Shown here: positions 10,027-19,713 of the stretch, one piece after another
Layout of the letters: each line of letters opens with the position of its first letter
Position numbering within the stretch: position 1 is the first letter of the stretch
From: Gelidibacter salicanalis
Lineage (GTDB): Bacteria; Bacteroidota; Bacteroidia; Flavobacteriales; Flavobacteriaceae
Reading direction: 5' to 3'
NCBI RefSeq assembly: GCF_007997285.1
Contig: NZ_VORX01000004.1
Location: 186,001-250,000 of the forward strand
Length of the DNA: 64,000 bases
Made by a program: the position numbers and the translations under genes
The notes under the pieces: generated by a model
Seen by the model: only the letters and a program-made list of their open reading frames with translations
Databases searched by the model: none
What the model was told of the DNA's origin: nothing

Positions 10027-11055
10027 TTATAAACCATTGGTTTCCATTGAAATTTTATAGGTACCAAGACGCGCCAAAGCGCTCAATTTTGCCCGATGAT
10101 AAAGTAACTTTTGTGCGGTATCTACATTCACATCCTGACCTTTCCAAGCCTCTAAACAGGGTTGTTGAATAGCTCTTGCGAAGGAAAAAGCAACGATCCA
10201 AGGAAGACGGTCTTTGTAGTTTTTATTGATGGCATTTAGGTGTTGGATGGCTTCTTGCGGCGATTGTCCTCCGGAGAGAAATGCAATGGCCGGCACAGCC
10301 GCTGGGACAGCAGATAAAAAGCACTTCACGGTTGCTGTAGCGACGTCATCAACACTGGGATTTTCGTCACTTTCTTTGCCGGCGAGCACCATGTTTGGTT
10401 TTAGAATGAGGCCTTGAAGATCAACACGATACTGATATAATTTTATAAAAAGGGCTTTCAGCGTTTGTTCGGTAACCTCATAACAACGCTGCATGGCGTG
10501 TGCACCATCCATCAACACTTCGGGTTCTACAATAGGCACCAAGCCTGCTTCTTGGCATAAGGCAGCATATCTAGCCAAGGCCTGTACATTGGCCTCTATA
10601 CAGGTTTTTGTTGGGATACCATCGCCAATAGTAATGACGGCACGCCATTTGGCAAAACGGGCGCCTAAATTTTTATAGTCAGCCAATCGCTCTCGCAAGC
10701 CATCTAAACCTTCAGTAATCATTTCATTAGGGAAACCTGCCAAAGCTTTGGCGCCCATATCTACTTTTATCCCCGGGATAATTCCTGCATTTAGCAATTC
10801 AGTAGGTATGGGTATTCCGTTATTGGTTTGCTGCTTGATGGTTTCGTCATACAAAATTGCACCCCCTATGCTCTCGTTCAATCCTGGGGTGGTAGCAATG
10901 AGTTGGCGATAGTTGCGTCGCATTTCGAAGGTTTGGGGAATGCCATGAGCTAAAAACCTTTTGTCACAGGTGGGCGTACTTTCATCCATTGCCAAGATAC
11001 CTTTGCCGTTGGAAAATAATTGCTCGATCGTCTGTTTTAGAAGATTTGATTGCAT
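10027..11055 (-). CDS. fba: Fructose-bisphosphate aldolase, class I
   Basis: Splits fructose-1,6-bisphosphate (and sedoheptulose-1,7-bisphosphate in many relatives) by a Schiff-base mechanism. Class I hallmarks: ILAMDESTPTCDKR near the N-terminus, GILPGIK-like GIIPGIKVDMG, PIVEPEVLMDG, and the Schiff-base Lys in LQGLILKPNMVL; AFLSGGQSPQEA is also conserved. I chose the ATG at 11055 (342 residues, MQSNLLKQTI). The reading frame stays open upstream to a TTG at 11079, but that adds eight residues unlike the family. Its place inside the pentose phosphate block suggests a role in linking heptulose or hexose bisphosphates to the pathway. Confidence 0.92.
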   Translation of the reverse strand: MQSNLLKQTIEQLFSNGKGILAMDESTPTCDKRFLAHGIPQTFEMRRNYRQLIATTPGLNESIGGAILYDETIKQQTNNGIPIPTELLNAGIIPGIKVDMGAKALAGFPNEMITEGLDGLRERLADYKNLGARFAKWRAVITIGDGIPTKTCIEANVQALARYAALCQEAGLVPIVEPEVLMDGAHAMQRCYEVTEQTLKALFIKLYQYRVDLQGLILKPNMVLAGKESDENPSVDDVATATVKCFLSAVPAAVPAIAFLSGGQSPQEAIQHLNAINKNYKDRLPWIVAFSFARAIQQPCLEAWKGQDVNVDTAQKLLYHRAKLSALARLGTYKISMETNGL

Positions 11056-11207
11056 CACCTGGACTCGAATTTTACACAACTAAAGTTAAAAATCAATTCT
11101 CAGGGAAATTTATACTTTCCAAGCTATAACTTACATTATTCTCACTTCAACTATCACTAAAGTGAAGGATGGTGATCAGCAGGTAGGTCAAACTAATAGA
11201 GGCGTGT

Positions 11208-11858
11208 TTATAAGGCTTTTAATTGGGCTATTGTTCGAGCTGGGTTTGTAGATTTAAATATGGAACTCCCAGATACCAGCAAGTCTGCACCCGTAGCAAT
11301 CAGCTTTGTGGCATTGTTTAAGTCCACGCCGCCATCAATTCCGATGATTGCTTTCGCCTTGTTTTTATCAATGAGTTGGCGGGCAAGTTCAATTTTCCGA
11401 TAGGTATGGGCTATAAGTTCTTGTCCGCCAAATCCTGGGTTAACAGACATGATAAGCAGTTGTTCAATCTCCTCAATAATGGCGTCGAGAGCGTGGATTG
11501 CCGTATGAGGATTTATCGCAATGCCCGCACGCATACCTTCTTGTTTTATAGCCTGCAGCGTGTTGTGTAAATGAGGACAAGCTTCTATATGAACGATTAA
11601 TGTGTCCGCGCCGGCGTCCTTAAACTGAGTAATGTAGCGTTCAGGCTGGATGATCATGAGATGCACATCCAATGGTTTGGAAGCCAGTTTTTTTATCGCT
11701 TTAAGTATGGGAAAACCGAAAGATATATTGGGCACGAAAACCCCATCCATAATATCAACATGAATGCGGTCTGCCGCGCTCTTATTGAGCATTTCAATGG
11801 CGCTTGCCAGATGGGCAAAGTCAGCTGAAAGTATTGAAGGCGCGATAAGATGGGACAT
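11208..11858 (-). CDS. rpe: Ribulose-phosphate 3-epimerase
   Basis: Interconverts ribulose-5-phosphate and xylulose-5-phosphate. 216 residues, standard (beta/alpha)8 Rpe. Motifs: IAPSILSADFAHL, the metal/catalytic HVDIMDGVFVPNISFG, DVHLMI, MSVNPGFGGQ and IGIDGGV. It is the first gene of the minus-strand pentose phosphate block; 152 bp separate it from fba, so fba may have its own promoter. About 450 bp of non-coding DNA, including an old MITE copy, separates it from the divergent permease gene. Confidence 0.96.
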   Translation of the reverse strand: MSHLIAPSILSADFAHLASAIEMLNKSAADRIHVDIMDGVFVPNISFGFPILKAIKKLASKPLDVHLMIIQPERYITQFKDAGADTLIVHIEACPHLHNTLQAIKQEGMRAGIAINPHTAIHALDAIIEEIEQLLIMSVNPGFGGQELIAHTYRKIELARQLIDKNKAKAIIGIDGGVDLNNATKLIATGADLLVSGSSIFKSTNPARTIAQLKAL

Positions 11859-12012
11859 TTGTTTTTGTTTATGACAAGATAAGCATAAAGCGCATGCAAG
11901 TGGTGGGTGTCAAGGATAATATAAAGCAAAATGAAGGTGGGAAAACTGTAAATATTACTTTTGTCTGTGTAATATAATGTTGATCAAAACATCCCAACTT
12001 TATACTGCGCTA

Positions 12013-12246
12013 CGATCAATGTCCGGTATAACAGTTAAAAAGTTTGCAAATTCCTTAAAGCATGATGGTTTGAAAACTTGTAAATACACACTTCATTTTT
12101 GAAACCAATTTCACTTAGAGTGATTGGGTAAATTTAATTTAGAATAACGACAGTTTATCAGTCAGTTAAAATCAAGTCTTTGTTCTTTTCCCGATAGCAA
12201 TAGGGACTATAAGCGCAACGATCTTAATTCTTTATCGTACACTAAT
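12013..12246 (+). mobile_element. Degenerate copy of the 223-bp MITE family
   Basis: Diverged copy of the element described at 51533-51755. It keeps the left end (ATCAATGTCCGGTATAAC), a recognisable interior (GTCAGTT, AAGTCTTTGTTCTT) and the right end (CTTAATTCTTTATCGTACACTAATG). The interior carries a TCCCGATAGC...TAGGGA palindrome in place of the TTCTAACA segment of the young copies. It lies between rpe and the permease gene. No clear target duplication remains, so this is an old insertion. Confidence 0.7.
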
Positions 12247-12317
12247 GCTGCGGGATATTGAAATTTAAAATCCTTGGCTTATTTAGGTAATATACTTAAG
12301 TTTAAATCTAGTTTCTC

Positions 12318-14048
12318 ATGACCAAAAAGCTCAATCAACTTGAAGCCACTGCTATTTGTGGTAATGATATCAGTTCTTCATGTCTTTATGTGTCTGCCTT
12401 AGCAATAGTTTATGCGGGACAATACGCATGGATTTCGCTTTTAATGGTCGCCACAGTACTTTTTTTCTTCAGAAAAATTTACGGCGAAGTAGTGGGGGCT
12501 TTACCGTTAAATGGGGGCGCCTACAATGCCTTGTTAAACACTACCAAAAAATCGACAGCCTCACTTGCTGCTGCTTTAACGGTCCTTTCTTATATGGCCA
12601 CGGCGGTCATTTCAGGAAGCGAGGCCGTAAAATATGCCCATAGTATTTTGACGAGCATCCCTGTATTACCCGTTACCATTATGTTATTATTGGTATTTAT
12701 GGGCTTGGTTATTATGGGGATAGGGGAATCCTCCAAAGTTGCGATGATTATTTTCCTTTTTCATTTGTTTTCCTTAATTATCCTCTGTGGATTTTGTCTT
12801 CTATATTTCGTTGAAAATGGAACAGCTACCTTAATCTCCAATTTTAAATTACCAATAGAAGGCAGCATTTTTAGTGCTCTGTTTTTAGGCTTTTCGGCTG
12901 CGATGCTGGGGATAAGTGGTTTTGAAAGTTCTGCCAATTATGTTGAAGAGCAGCAACCAGGTGTTTTCCCAAAGACCTTACGAAATATGTGGATTGTGGT
13001 CACCGTTTTCAATCCTCTGATTGCATTTTTGGCATTGGCCATTATTCCGATCAGTACCGTGGTACACTATCAAGATGCTTTACTTTCTGTTATGGGAATT
13101 ACAGCTGGTGGCCAGTGGCTTTCTATGTTGGTGGCAATAGATGCTACCTTAGTGCTAAGTGGGGCGGTATTAACCTCCTATGTGGGGGTAGGTGGATTAA
13201 TGAAACGTATGGCCTTAGATAGAATTTTGCCTAAATTACTGTTGAAAAAAACAAGGAAGGGGAGCAATTATTTCATTTTTATTGTATTCTTCCTATTATG
13301 TGTCTCTATTCTATTGGTCACTAAAGGCAATTTAGCAAAATTGGCTGGGGTGTATACCATCGCTTTTCTTTCAGTGATGATTTTATTCGGCATTGGCAAT
13401 TTACTCTTAAAGCTTAATCGTGCCCGCCTGCCCAGACCAGAAAAATCCAGTTGGTTGGGTTTATGTATTGGAATTTTTGCAGTGCTGGCAGCCATTATAG
13501 GCAACGTGATTTTAAATCCGCATTATTTGGCAATTTTTATGGAATATTTAATTCCGACCCTTATTATCGTGTTTTTTATGCTGTATAGAGTGCGTATTTA
13601 CAAAGCCGTATTGATTGTGTTGGAGTATTGTTTTCCTGAAAAAGGCTACGTATTTAAGAAATTACACCGAAAAATAAAGGAACTGTTATATAATGTCCAT
13701 AAACAGCAATTTGTGTTTTTTACAAATCATGATGATATCGTGACTTTGAATATTGTCATCTTGTATATCATTACTAACGAGGCGGCCCGAAGACTTAAAA
13801 TCGTATCGGTTTTAGAAACTGGTAAAAGCGTCAACAACCAATTAAAAAAGGACATAAAAACGTTGGATAGGGCATATCCCAATATCAATATAGACTTTAT
13901 CGAAGAAACCGGAATCTTTGGTCCCGCAAAAATTAAAGAGTTGTCGACACGCTGGAGTATACCAACCAATTTTATGTTTATGGGCTCACCTGGCGAAGGT
14001 TTTCCCTTTAAAATTGAAGAATTGGGTGAAGTCCGTCTTATCATTTAA
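12318..14048 (+). CDS. APC-family amino acid/polyamine permease-like protein
   Basis: 576-residue inner-membrane protein. The first roughly 430 residues are a run of about 12 hydrophobic segments. It opens with NQLEATAICGNDISSSCLYVSALA, matching the TM1 region of APC-superfamily permeases, and shows LPLNGGAYN typical of TM3 (the GGxY motif) and GFSAAMLGISGFESSANYVEE typical of TM6. The last 130 residues are soluble and cytoplasmic, with NIVILYIITNEAARRLKIVSV suggesting a USP-like or permease-specific C-terminal domain. The substrate cannot be read. It stands alone, divergent from rpe, and a weak hairpin (CATCA/TGATG) follows the stop. Confidence 0.85.
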   Translation: MTKKLNQLEATAICGNDISSSCLYVSALAIVYAGQYAWISLLMVATVLFFFRKIYGEVVGALPLNGGAYNALLNTTKKSTASLAAALTVLSYMATAVISGSEAVKYAHSILTSIPVLPVTIMLLLVFMGLVIMGIGESSKVAMIIFLFHLFSLIILCGFCLLYFVENGTATLISNFKLPIEGSIFSALFLGFSAAMLGISGFESSANYVEEQQPGVFPKTLRNMWIVVTVFNPLIAFLALAIIPISTVVHYQDALLSVMGITAGGQWLSMLVAIDATLVLSGAVLTSYVGVGGLMKRMALDRILPKLLLKKTRKGSNYFIFIVFFLLCVSILLVTKGNLAKLAGVYTIAFLSVMILFGIGNLLLKLNRARLPRPEKSSWLGLCIGIFAVLAAIIGNVILNPHYLAIFMEYLIPTLIIVFFMLYRVRIYKAVLIVLEYCFPEKGYVFKKLHRKIKELLYNVHKQQFVFFTNHDDIVTLNIVILYIITNEAARRLKIVSVLETGKSVNNQLKKDIKTLDRAYPNINIDFIEETGIFGPAKIKELSTRWSIPTNFMFMGSPGEGFPFKIEELGEVRLII

Positions 14049-14357
14049 CATCAGCTTATTGATGTTGGGGTCCAAAAAAGAATTCAAGTTTTATAAGCGC
14101 ATCCCCGCAATGCAGGAGTGCTAATTGTGCGGCGAGTTTTAAGAATGATTTTTCGACATACCCTGTAAAGGTATAAATGAAATAATGAAAGGGTATTTAA
14201 AACCTTTGGGAGAAGTCATTAGCACCGAACATTATGATTTGTTTTTGGTTAGAGACCACACCATCTAGATAAAAGAGGACTTTATAATTTAATACCGTAT
14301 CCATGGTTTATTGCAACCATTGTAGTCAGTACTTTTAAAATAGAAATTTTTAAACCT
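14049..14357. other. Intergenic stretch without a supported gene
   Basis: 309 bp between the permease and the mgtC-like gene. It contains a weak CATCA...TGATG hairpin just after the permease stop and scattered ATG codons with no open frame I would defend. No repeat, tRNA or promoter of good quality was recognised. Confidence 0.6.
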
Positions 14358-14780
14358 ATGACAACTTCTGATTTCTTATTACGTTTATGTGCTGCTGCCT
14401 TGGCAGGACTATGTATTGGTTTCGAAAGACAATGGCAACATCAATCTGCAGGCCTAAAAACCACAATGTTGGTCACTGCGGGAGCTGCAATTTTCACCAT
14501 GCTTTCCATACAATTCAGTCAGGACTCCAATGATGTGGATGCGACGCGAATAATAGCACAAGTTGTTACTGGGGTTGGGTTTTTAGGGGCGGGTATTATT
14601 TTTAAAGAAGGTTTTAATGTTCACGGCCTCACCACTGCCGCCACCATTTGGTGCAGTGCGGCAATAGGTTGTGTAGCTGCTGCTGGATTTTTTATGGAAG
14701 CCTTTATCAGTACAGCTTTGGTTCTCATCGTCAATATTGTCTTACAACCATTAGATACTTGGCTTAAGAATCGAAAATGA
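14358..14780 (+). CDS. MgtC/SapB family membrane protein
   Basis: 140 residues, mostly hydrophobic, with four predicted membrane segments: the MgtC core domain without the cytoplasmic C-terminal domain of Salmonella MgtC. The family signature is clear: GLCIGFERQWQHQSAGLKTTMLVTAGAA, then AQVVTGVGFLGAGIIFKEG and VHGLTTAATIW. Family members act in Mg2+ homeostasis or inhibit the F-type ATPase; which applies here is unknown. It is monocistronic with long flanking gaps, and no riboswitch-like leader was recognised. Confidence 0.9.
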   Translation: MTTSDFLLRLCAAALAGLCIGFERQWQHQSAGLKTTMLVTAGAAIFTMLSIQFSQDSNDVDATRIIAQVVTGVGFLGAGIIFKEGFNVHGLTTAATIWCSAAIGCVAAAGFFMEAFISTALVLIVNIVLQPLDTWLKNRK

Positions 14781-14960
14781 ATTTTAAACGATGTTTAATC
14801 TTAGGATCTATCATCTGATTACCCTAAAAAACGCGTCGAATTTACAAAGGTACTTAACGAACGTAGTTTTAGTATCTACTGTGTTTTAGAGATTTCATAA
14901 ACTCAAGGATGTTTAGTGAAAACTATTCTTTATAATACCGAAATGTTAAATAATCATTTG

Positions 14961-15136
14961 CTTGTCCGCAACATATCATAAAGCTGTTAATTGTGTCATT
15001 ATGGTAAGTTATACATGTAGGTACTAATAACAAACATTTGCTTTTGTTCTGCGGTTACCTATGTGATTTGGGGGATAACCTTTCACATGCTCATGGTTTT
15101 GTTTCTCGCTAATTGTGCAGATATTGACAGATTTTA
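14961..15136 (+). repeat. Dispersed repeat, copy 1 (inverted relative to 37265-37440)
   Basis: About 175 bp align without gaps to the reverse complement of 37265-37440, roughly three bases in four identical. Shared blocks are TCCGCAACATATCATAAAGCT, ATAACAAACATTTG and CACATGCTCATGGTTTTGT (quoted in parts). It lies in an 870-bp gene-free gap (14781-15652) between the mgtC-like gene and the response regulator. The rest of that gap shows no credible ORF. It may be a decayed mobile element or a repeated structured RNA. Confidence 0.75.
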
Positions 15137-15652
15137 CATGCGTATGACAAAAAACATAGATACAAATAAAACCATTATGTTTTTTAACTGTGGCTAGCCA
15201 GCGTTTGACCTATTTACCTATATGTAGTAGTGTCAATTAACTGGTTATACGTCTTATCATCGTTTTGTTGTTCAAAAATGTTAAATAGAAGTAAAGCTTA
15301 TTGATAAACGTAAAGCAGTCATGGAAAATTTCAAGAAATAAATGTAAAGTTTGCATCCGCATCGAAACCTGTATACTTAAATGCATTTAGTATTTATAGA
15401 ATAGCGTTCCTAAAATATTTTAAACCATGCCATCCTCATCACTGTTGCATTCTTTATACATTAATGATTTTCGCCCTGTCTATAATTCATAGTGTAGTGA
15501 AGTTATAGCACAACATTTTAGAGAGATTATTAGAGATTATGTGTTCATTTTTTTGTAATTCGGTTACTTTAATCAACAACTTATAGGCTGTCAAGATCGT
15601 CTTTAGATTTAATTTAGAATGCTCTTGTAAATTTATTATCTAAATTTAAGTC

Positions 15653-16327
15653 ATGAAATATCTCATCGCCGAAGACGAAATCGATTTGCAACAAGCCATC
15701 GCCCACTATTTAACGCGAGATGGAAATATTTGTGAGGTGGCCTCTGATTATCATGAAGCTTCCGAGAAAATCCAGATATACGACTACGACATCATTATTT
15801 TGGATATTAACCTTGTTTCAGGGAGTGGACTCGATATTTTAAAAATCTTAAAGAAGGAAAAGAAGAGTGCTGGTGTGATTATAATTTCGGCCAATAATTC
15901 CTTACAGGACAAGTTGGAGGGTTTAGATTTGGGGGCTGACGATTATATGACCAAACCATTTCATCTGGCAGAACTTAATTCTAGGATCACCGCGGTATTG
16001 CGTCGCGGCAAATTTGGTGGGAATGCAATTATAGAATTTAATGAAATTAGTATCGATACCAGTGCAAGAGTAGCGTATGTGCACGGAAAAGCAATCCAAT
16101 TGACTAGAAAGGAATATGATTTATTAGTTTTTTTTATTTCCAATAAAGGTCGTGTGCTCTCCAAAGAAACCATAGCAGAGCATCTCTGGGGAGATCATAG
16201 CGATTTACTGGACAATTTTGATTTTATTTACGTCCATATCAATAATTTAAGAAAGAAGTTGACAGCTGAAGGCGCTAAGTACCTCAAAACGGCCTATGGC
16301 AGCGGTTATAAATTTATTGAAGACTAA
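15653..16327 (+). CDS. OmpR/PhoB-type response regulator
   Basis: 224 residues: an N-terminal receiver domain with the acidic pair E8/D9, the phospho-acceptor Asp51 (IIILDINLVSGSGLDIL) and Lys101 (MTKPFHLAEL), followed by a C-terminal winged helix (LTRKEYDLLVFFISNKGRVLSKETIAEHLWG ... YVHINNLRKKL, quoted in parts). It is a DNA-binding transcription factor driven by the histidine kinase encoded 6 bp downstream. Targets are unknown; the LtaS-like/DagK/PAP2 group just after the pair is a reasonable guess on position alone. Confidence 0.95.
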   Translation: MKYLIAEDEIDLQQAIAHYLTRDGNICEVASDYHEASEKIQIYDYDIIILDINLVSGSGLDILKILKKEKKSAGVIIISANNSLQDKLEGLDLGADDYMTKPFHLAELNSRITAVLRRGKFGGNAIIEFNEISIDTSARVAYVHGKAIQLTRKEYDLLVFFISNKGRVLSKETIAEHLWGDHSDLLDNFDFIYVHINNLRKKLTAEGAKYLKTAYGSGYKFIED

Positions 16328-16333
16328 CTACAC

Positions 16334-17590
16334 GTGAGACCAAAGACCAACCTCCTCAGAAAAACCTCCAAGACCTTTTTGTTAACAGGACTAGTCCTCA
16401 CGATTTTAAGTTGTATTGCGCTTTATTTCTACACTAAAAACTTACTTCAAGAAGAGATTGAAGAAGAGTTGTATTCTACCGAAGCACGGGTCAGCGACGC
16501 TCTGGAACACCACAAAATAGTCTATTCGCTTCCACCCGTCACTGAAATAAAGAAGGTAGCTTCTTTACGGCCTGAACTCCTTAAAGATACGCTTATTTAT
16601 GATCCCTCTCAAGATGATATGGAACTGTTTAGGGAGCTCTCAACTTATAAAAAAATACATGATGAATTTTATCATATCACCATTAGAACTTTGGTGGTAG
16701 AGTCTGAATCGATATTGTTGGCTATTGTCATCTCAAACATCAGTTTGTTTGTGTTGGCGTTTATCTTTCTTTTTTACTTTAATACCACTAAGAATCTTAA
16801 AATATGGCAACCATTTTTCGATAATCTAGACGCGATGAAAAAATTTTCATTGACCTCCAAAGAGCCCGTTTTATTAACAGAAAGTGATGTTTTGGAGTTC
16901 TCAGAGTTGAAAGATCAAATTGAATTTTTAACCACTAAAGTGAAGGTTGATTATGATAATTTAAAACAATTCACCGAAAATATTTCTCATGAAATTCAGA
17001 CGCCATTGGCCATTATTCAAGCAAAAATCGATAATATCATTAATGAACATGCCATCAATACAAAGCAATTTGAGCAAATTACGTCCATTCAAAAGGACAT
17101 CCAACGCTTAAAACAACTGAATAAAAAAATTACAACACTTACCAAAATTGACAATAACCAATATGACAAAATAGAAACCTTGTCGCTAACTCAAGGTATT
17201 GACGACCATATTGAGAATTATAAAGAATTAAATATAAATAACATCACCCATGTCTCAAAAGGCACCCTATGGGTATTTATGGATCCCTTTCTTGCGGATG
17301 TGCTAATCAATAATTTAATATCCAATGCCATCAAGCATAGTACTAAGGATAGCAGCATTTCTATTGTGACGAATAAACATTCGTTAAAGGTTTTTAATTC
17401 AGGCACGGCATCACTCATCCACCCAGAGAAGTTGCATCTCAGATTCTATCGCGAAAACACCAATAATAAGTCTACAGGATTGGGATTGGCCATCGTCAAA
17501 AAAATATGTGATCTTTATGGATTCAATCTGTCTTATCGGTTTGATCGACAACAGCATGTTTTTAGTATAGATTTTGCAAAGAGCACTTAA
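16334..17590 (+). CDS. Sensor histidine kinase
   Basis: 418 residues. TM1 is about residues 17-37, a periplasmic loop of about 95 residues follows, and TM2 is about 133-153. The dimerisation/phospho-acceptor motif is NISHEIQTPLAIIQAK with His219. The ATP-binding domain has NNLISNAIKHS (N box) and STGLGLAIVKKIC (G box). The start is GTG at 16334, 6 bp after the response regulator stop; no better ATG is nearby and the hydrophobic segment follows as expected, so the pair is one operon. No PAS or clear HAMP domain is visible. Confidence 0.93.
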   Translation: MRPKTNLLRKTSKTFLLTGLVLTILSCIALYFYTKNLLQEEIEEELYSTEARVSDALEHHKIVYSLPPVTEIKKVASLRPELLKDTLIYDPSQDDMELFRELSTYKKIHDEFYHITIRTLVVESESILLAIVISNISLFVLAFIFLFYFNTTKNLKIWQPFFDNLDAMKKFSLTSKEPVLLTESDVLEFSELKDQIEFLTTKVKVDYDNLKQFTENISHEIQTPLAIIQAKIDNIINEHAINTKQFEQITSIQKDIQRLKQLNKKITTLTKIDNNQYDKIETLSLTQGIDDHIENYKELNINNITHVSKGTLWVFMDPFLADVLINNLISNAIKHSTKDSSISIVTNKHSLKVFNSGTASLIHPEKLHLRFYRENTNNKSTGLGLAIVKKICDLYGFNLSYRFDRQQHVFSIDFAKST

Positions 17591-17735
17591 AAAGTCAGCT
17601 GGAATCTATTATAGAATTGTAGTTCTATCCTTTTTTTTCTTTGGCTCTATTCCGGAGTAACCTTTTTCAGACTTTAAGTTTTCTTTAGAATCGCATCGTA
17701 ATTTTGGGTATAATTAAAACTGATTTCAGCGATCC

Positions 17736-19712
17736 ATGTCAAAAATTTTCCCAACGCGTTTTGCGTTACTAAAAGCCTTTTTAGGCCTGTTTTTAATACT
17801 TTCCTTTGTCGTAAGACTCAGTTTTCTAATTTGGAATTTTTCTGAAGTGGACAAAGGTGTTTTTGTGTTGGTCAATACCTTCCTGATCGGTTTTCTATTT
17901 GATTTGGCTACCATTTCATATCTGCTCATCCCGTATTTGATTTATCTTGTAATCGTTCCAAAGCGCTTATATGGCACTTTAGTGGATAGGATAGTGACCT
18001 ATTTAGGATTTACTCTGGGTGTGCTTATCCTATTCTTTTCATTTTTTGGAGAATTGACGTTTTGGGATGAATTTCAAAGGCGTTATAATTTTATAGCTGT
18101 AGATTATTTGATTTACACCTATGAAGTAGTGAAGAATATTAATGAATCCTATCCGTTGCCTGTCCTAATTTCAGGGATAGTGGTGTTGGTTTTAACCAGT
18201 TTTTTTATCGTTCACAAACGTGGGTATTTTTGTAAAACGTTTTCAAGTAACACCCCATTTAAACCCAAATTAATCGTCGCAATGCCTTGGTTGGTCCTGG
18301 TAGCACTAAGTGCATTTTTTGTTAGCAATACGCAGGCTGAATTTTCAAAAAACAGATTCAATAATGAGCTGGCGAAAGCAGGCATTTATTCTTTCTTTTC
18401 AGCCTTCCGAAACAATGAATTAGTGTATACTGAATTTTATAAGACCTTACCAACGGAAGAGGCTTTTCAAATCCTTAAATCGAGTTTGTCAAATTCTAAG
18501 ACCACATTCGTAAATCCGAATAAAGCTGCTATTTATAGAACAGTTGTCAACGCTGATAGTGTTTTAAAACCTTTCAAGCCCAACGTGATTTTCATTTGCA
18601 TTGAAAGTTTGAGTGGCGATTTTTTAAAGGAATTTGGCAATGAAAATAACATCACACCCACTTTGGATTCACTCGCCAATCAGAGTATATTCTTTACAAA
18701 CCTTTATGCTACCGGTACCCGAACTGTAAGAGGCATGGAAGCCATAACTTTGTCCATACCTCCAACCCCAGGGAGAAGCATCGTAAAACGAAAAAACAAT
18801 CAGGGCTTGTTTACTATTGGCGAGGTGTTTAAGCAACAAGGTTATGAACGTAATTTCTTTTATGGCGGCGATGGCTATTTTGATAATATGAACACTTTTT
18901 TTGGTGGAAATGGTTTTAATATCATCGATAGGGGGAGAGGGTTCTTATTAGATAAAAGTATTGCTACAACCCGCACCAATATTGAAGACAACGAAGTGAC
19001 TTTTGAAAACGCTTGGGGTGTTTGTGATACGGACATTTATAACAAGGTCATTAAGGAAGCAGACAAAGCCTATAATACTGGCGTGCCATTTTTCGATTTT
19101 GTGATGACCACTTCCAACCATAAACCCTATACCTATCCCGAAGGCAGTATCGATATTCCGTCAGGAACCGGACGGGATGGCGCGGTAAAATACACGGATT
19201 TTGCCATAAAAGAGTTTATTAAAGAGGCACAGCAAAAACCTTGGTTTAAAAATACAGTAGTTGTGATAATGAGCGATCATTGTGCGAGTAGTGCAGGTCG
19301 TTGGGACTTAGATGTGAAGAATTATCATATCCCTGCCCTGATCTTTAATTTGCTAGATCAGAAGGCAGAAAAGGTAAGCACGCTGGCGTCACAAATTGAT
19401 GTGTTTCCTACACTGTTCGCCGCTTTACATTGGGACTATACATCTAATCTCTTTGGTGAGGATATCTTGTCCATGAAACCTGATCAGGAACGCGCATTTA
19501 TTGGAAATTACAGAAAATTGGGATATTTAAAAGGAACGGATCTGTTAATTTTAGATGAACAAGCCCATGCCGACTATTACTCTTGGGATCCGCTTGATAA
19601 TAGTTTAAAAGCAAAATCCTCAATCGCGCAATTTCAAAAGGAAAGTATTGCCTTCTACCAGGTGGCCAATGATCTGTACAGTAATGGAGGGTTAAAGCTT
19701 AAGCTCGAATAA
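17736..19712 (+). CDS. LTA synthase-like sulfatase-fold phosphoglycerol transferase
   Basis: 658 residues. Five hydrophobic segments fill residues 1-200, followed by an extracytoplasmic sulfatase/alkaline-phosphatase-fold domain. Catalytic features match the LtaS/MdoB group: metal ligand Glu290 in FICIESLSGDF, the nucleophile Thr330 in GTRTVRGMEA, and Asp514-His515 in IMSDHCASS. LtaS-type enzymes transfer glycerol phosphate from phosphatidylglycerol onto polymers or glycans, leaving diacylglycerol. The next gene starts 1 bp after the stop and is a diacylglycerol-kinase-like protein, which would recycle that product. In a Gram-negative the acceptor is probably a periplasmic or surface glycan, not lipoteichoic acid. 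Confidence 0.88.
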   Translation: MSKIFPTRFALLKAFLGLFLILSFVVRLSFLIWNFSEVDKGVFVLVNTFLIGFLFDLATISYLLIPYLIYLVIVPKRLYGTLVDRIVTYLGFTLGVLILFFSFFGELTFWDEFQRRYNFIAVDYLIYTYEVVKNINESYPLPVLISGIVVLVLTSFFIVHKRGYFCKTFSSNTPFKPKLIVAMPWLVLVALSAFFVSNTQAEFSKNRFNNELAKAGIYSFFSAFRNNELVYTEFYKTLPTEEAFQILKSSLSNSKTTFVNPNKAAIYRTVVNADSVLKPFKPNVIFICIESLSGDFLKEFGNENNITPTLDSLANQSIFFTNLYATGTRTVRGMEAITLSIPPTPGRSIVKRKNNQGLFTIGEVFKQQGYERNFFYGGDGYFDNMNTFFGGNGFNIIDRGRGFLLDKSIATTRTNIEDNEVTFENAWGVCDTDIYNKVIKEADKAYNTGVPFFDFVMTTSNHKPYTYPEGSIDIPSGTGRDGAVKYTDFAIKEFIKEAQQKPWFKNTVVVIMSDHCASSAGRWDLDVKNYHIPALIFNLLDQKAEKVSTLASQIDVFPTLFAALHWDYTSNLFGEDILSMKPDQERAFIGNYRKLGYLKGTDLLILDEQAHADYYSWDPLDNSLKAKSSIAQFQKESIAFYQVANDLYSNGGLKLKLE

Positions 19713-19713
19713 A

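Noticed and set aside
13918-14124. Overlapping plus-strand frame at the end of the permease gene
   Set aside because: It lies out of frame inside the permease C-terminal domain and its product resembles nothing; a shadow frame.
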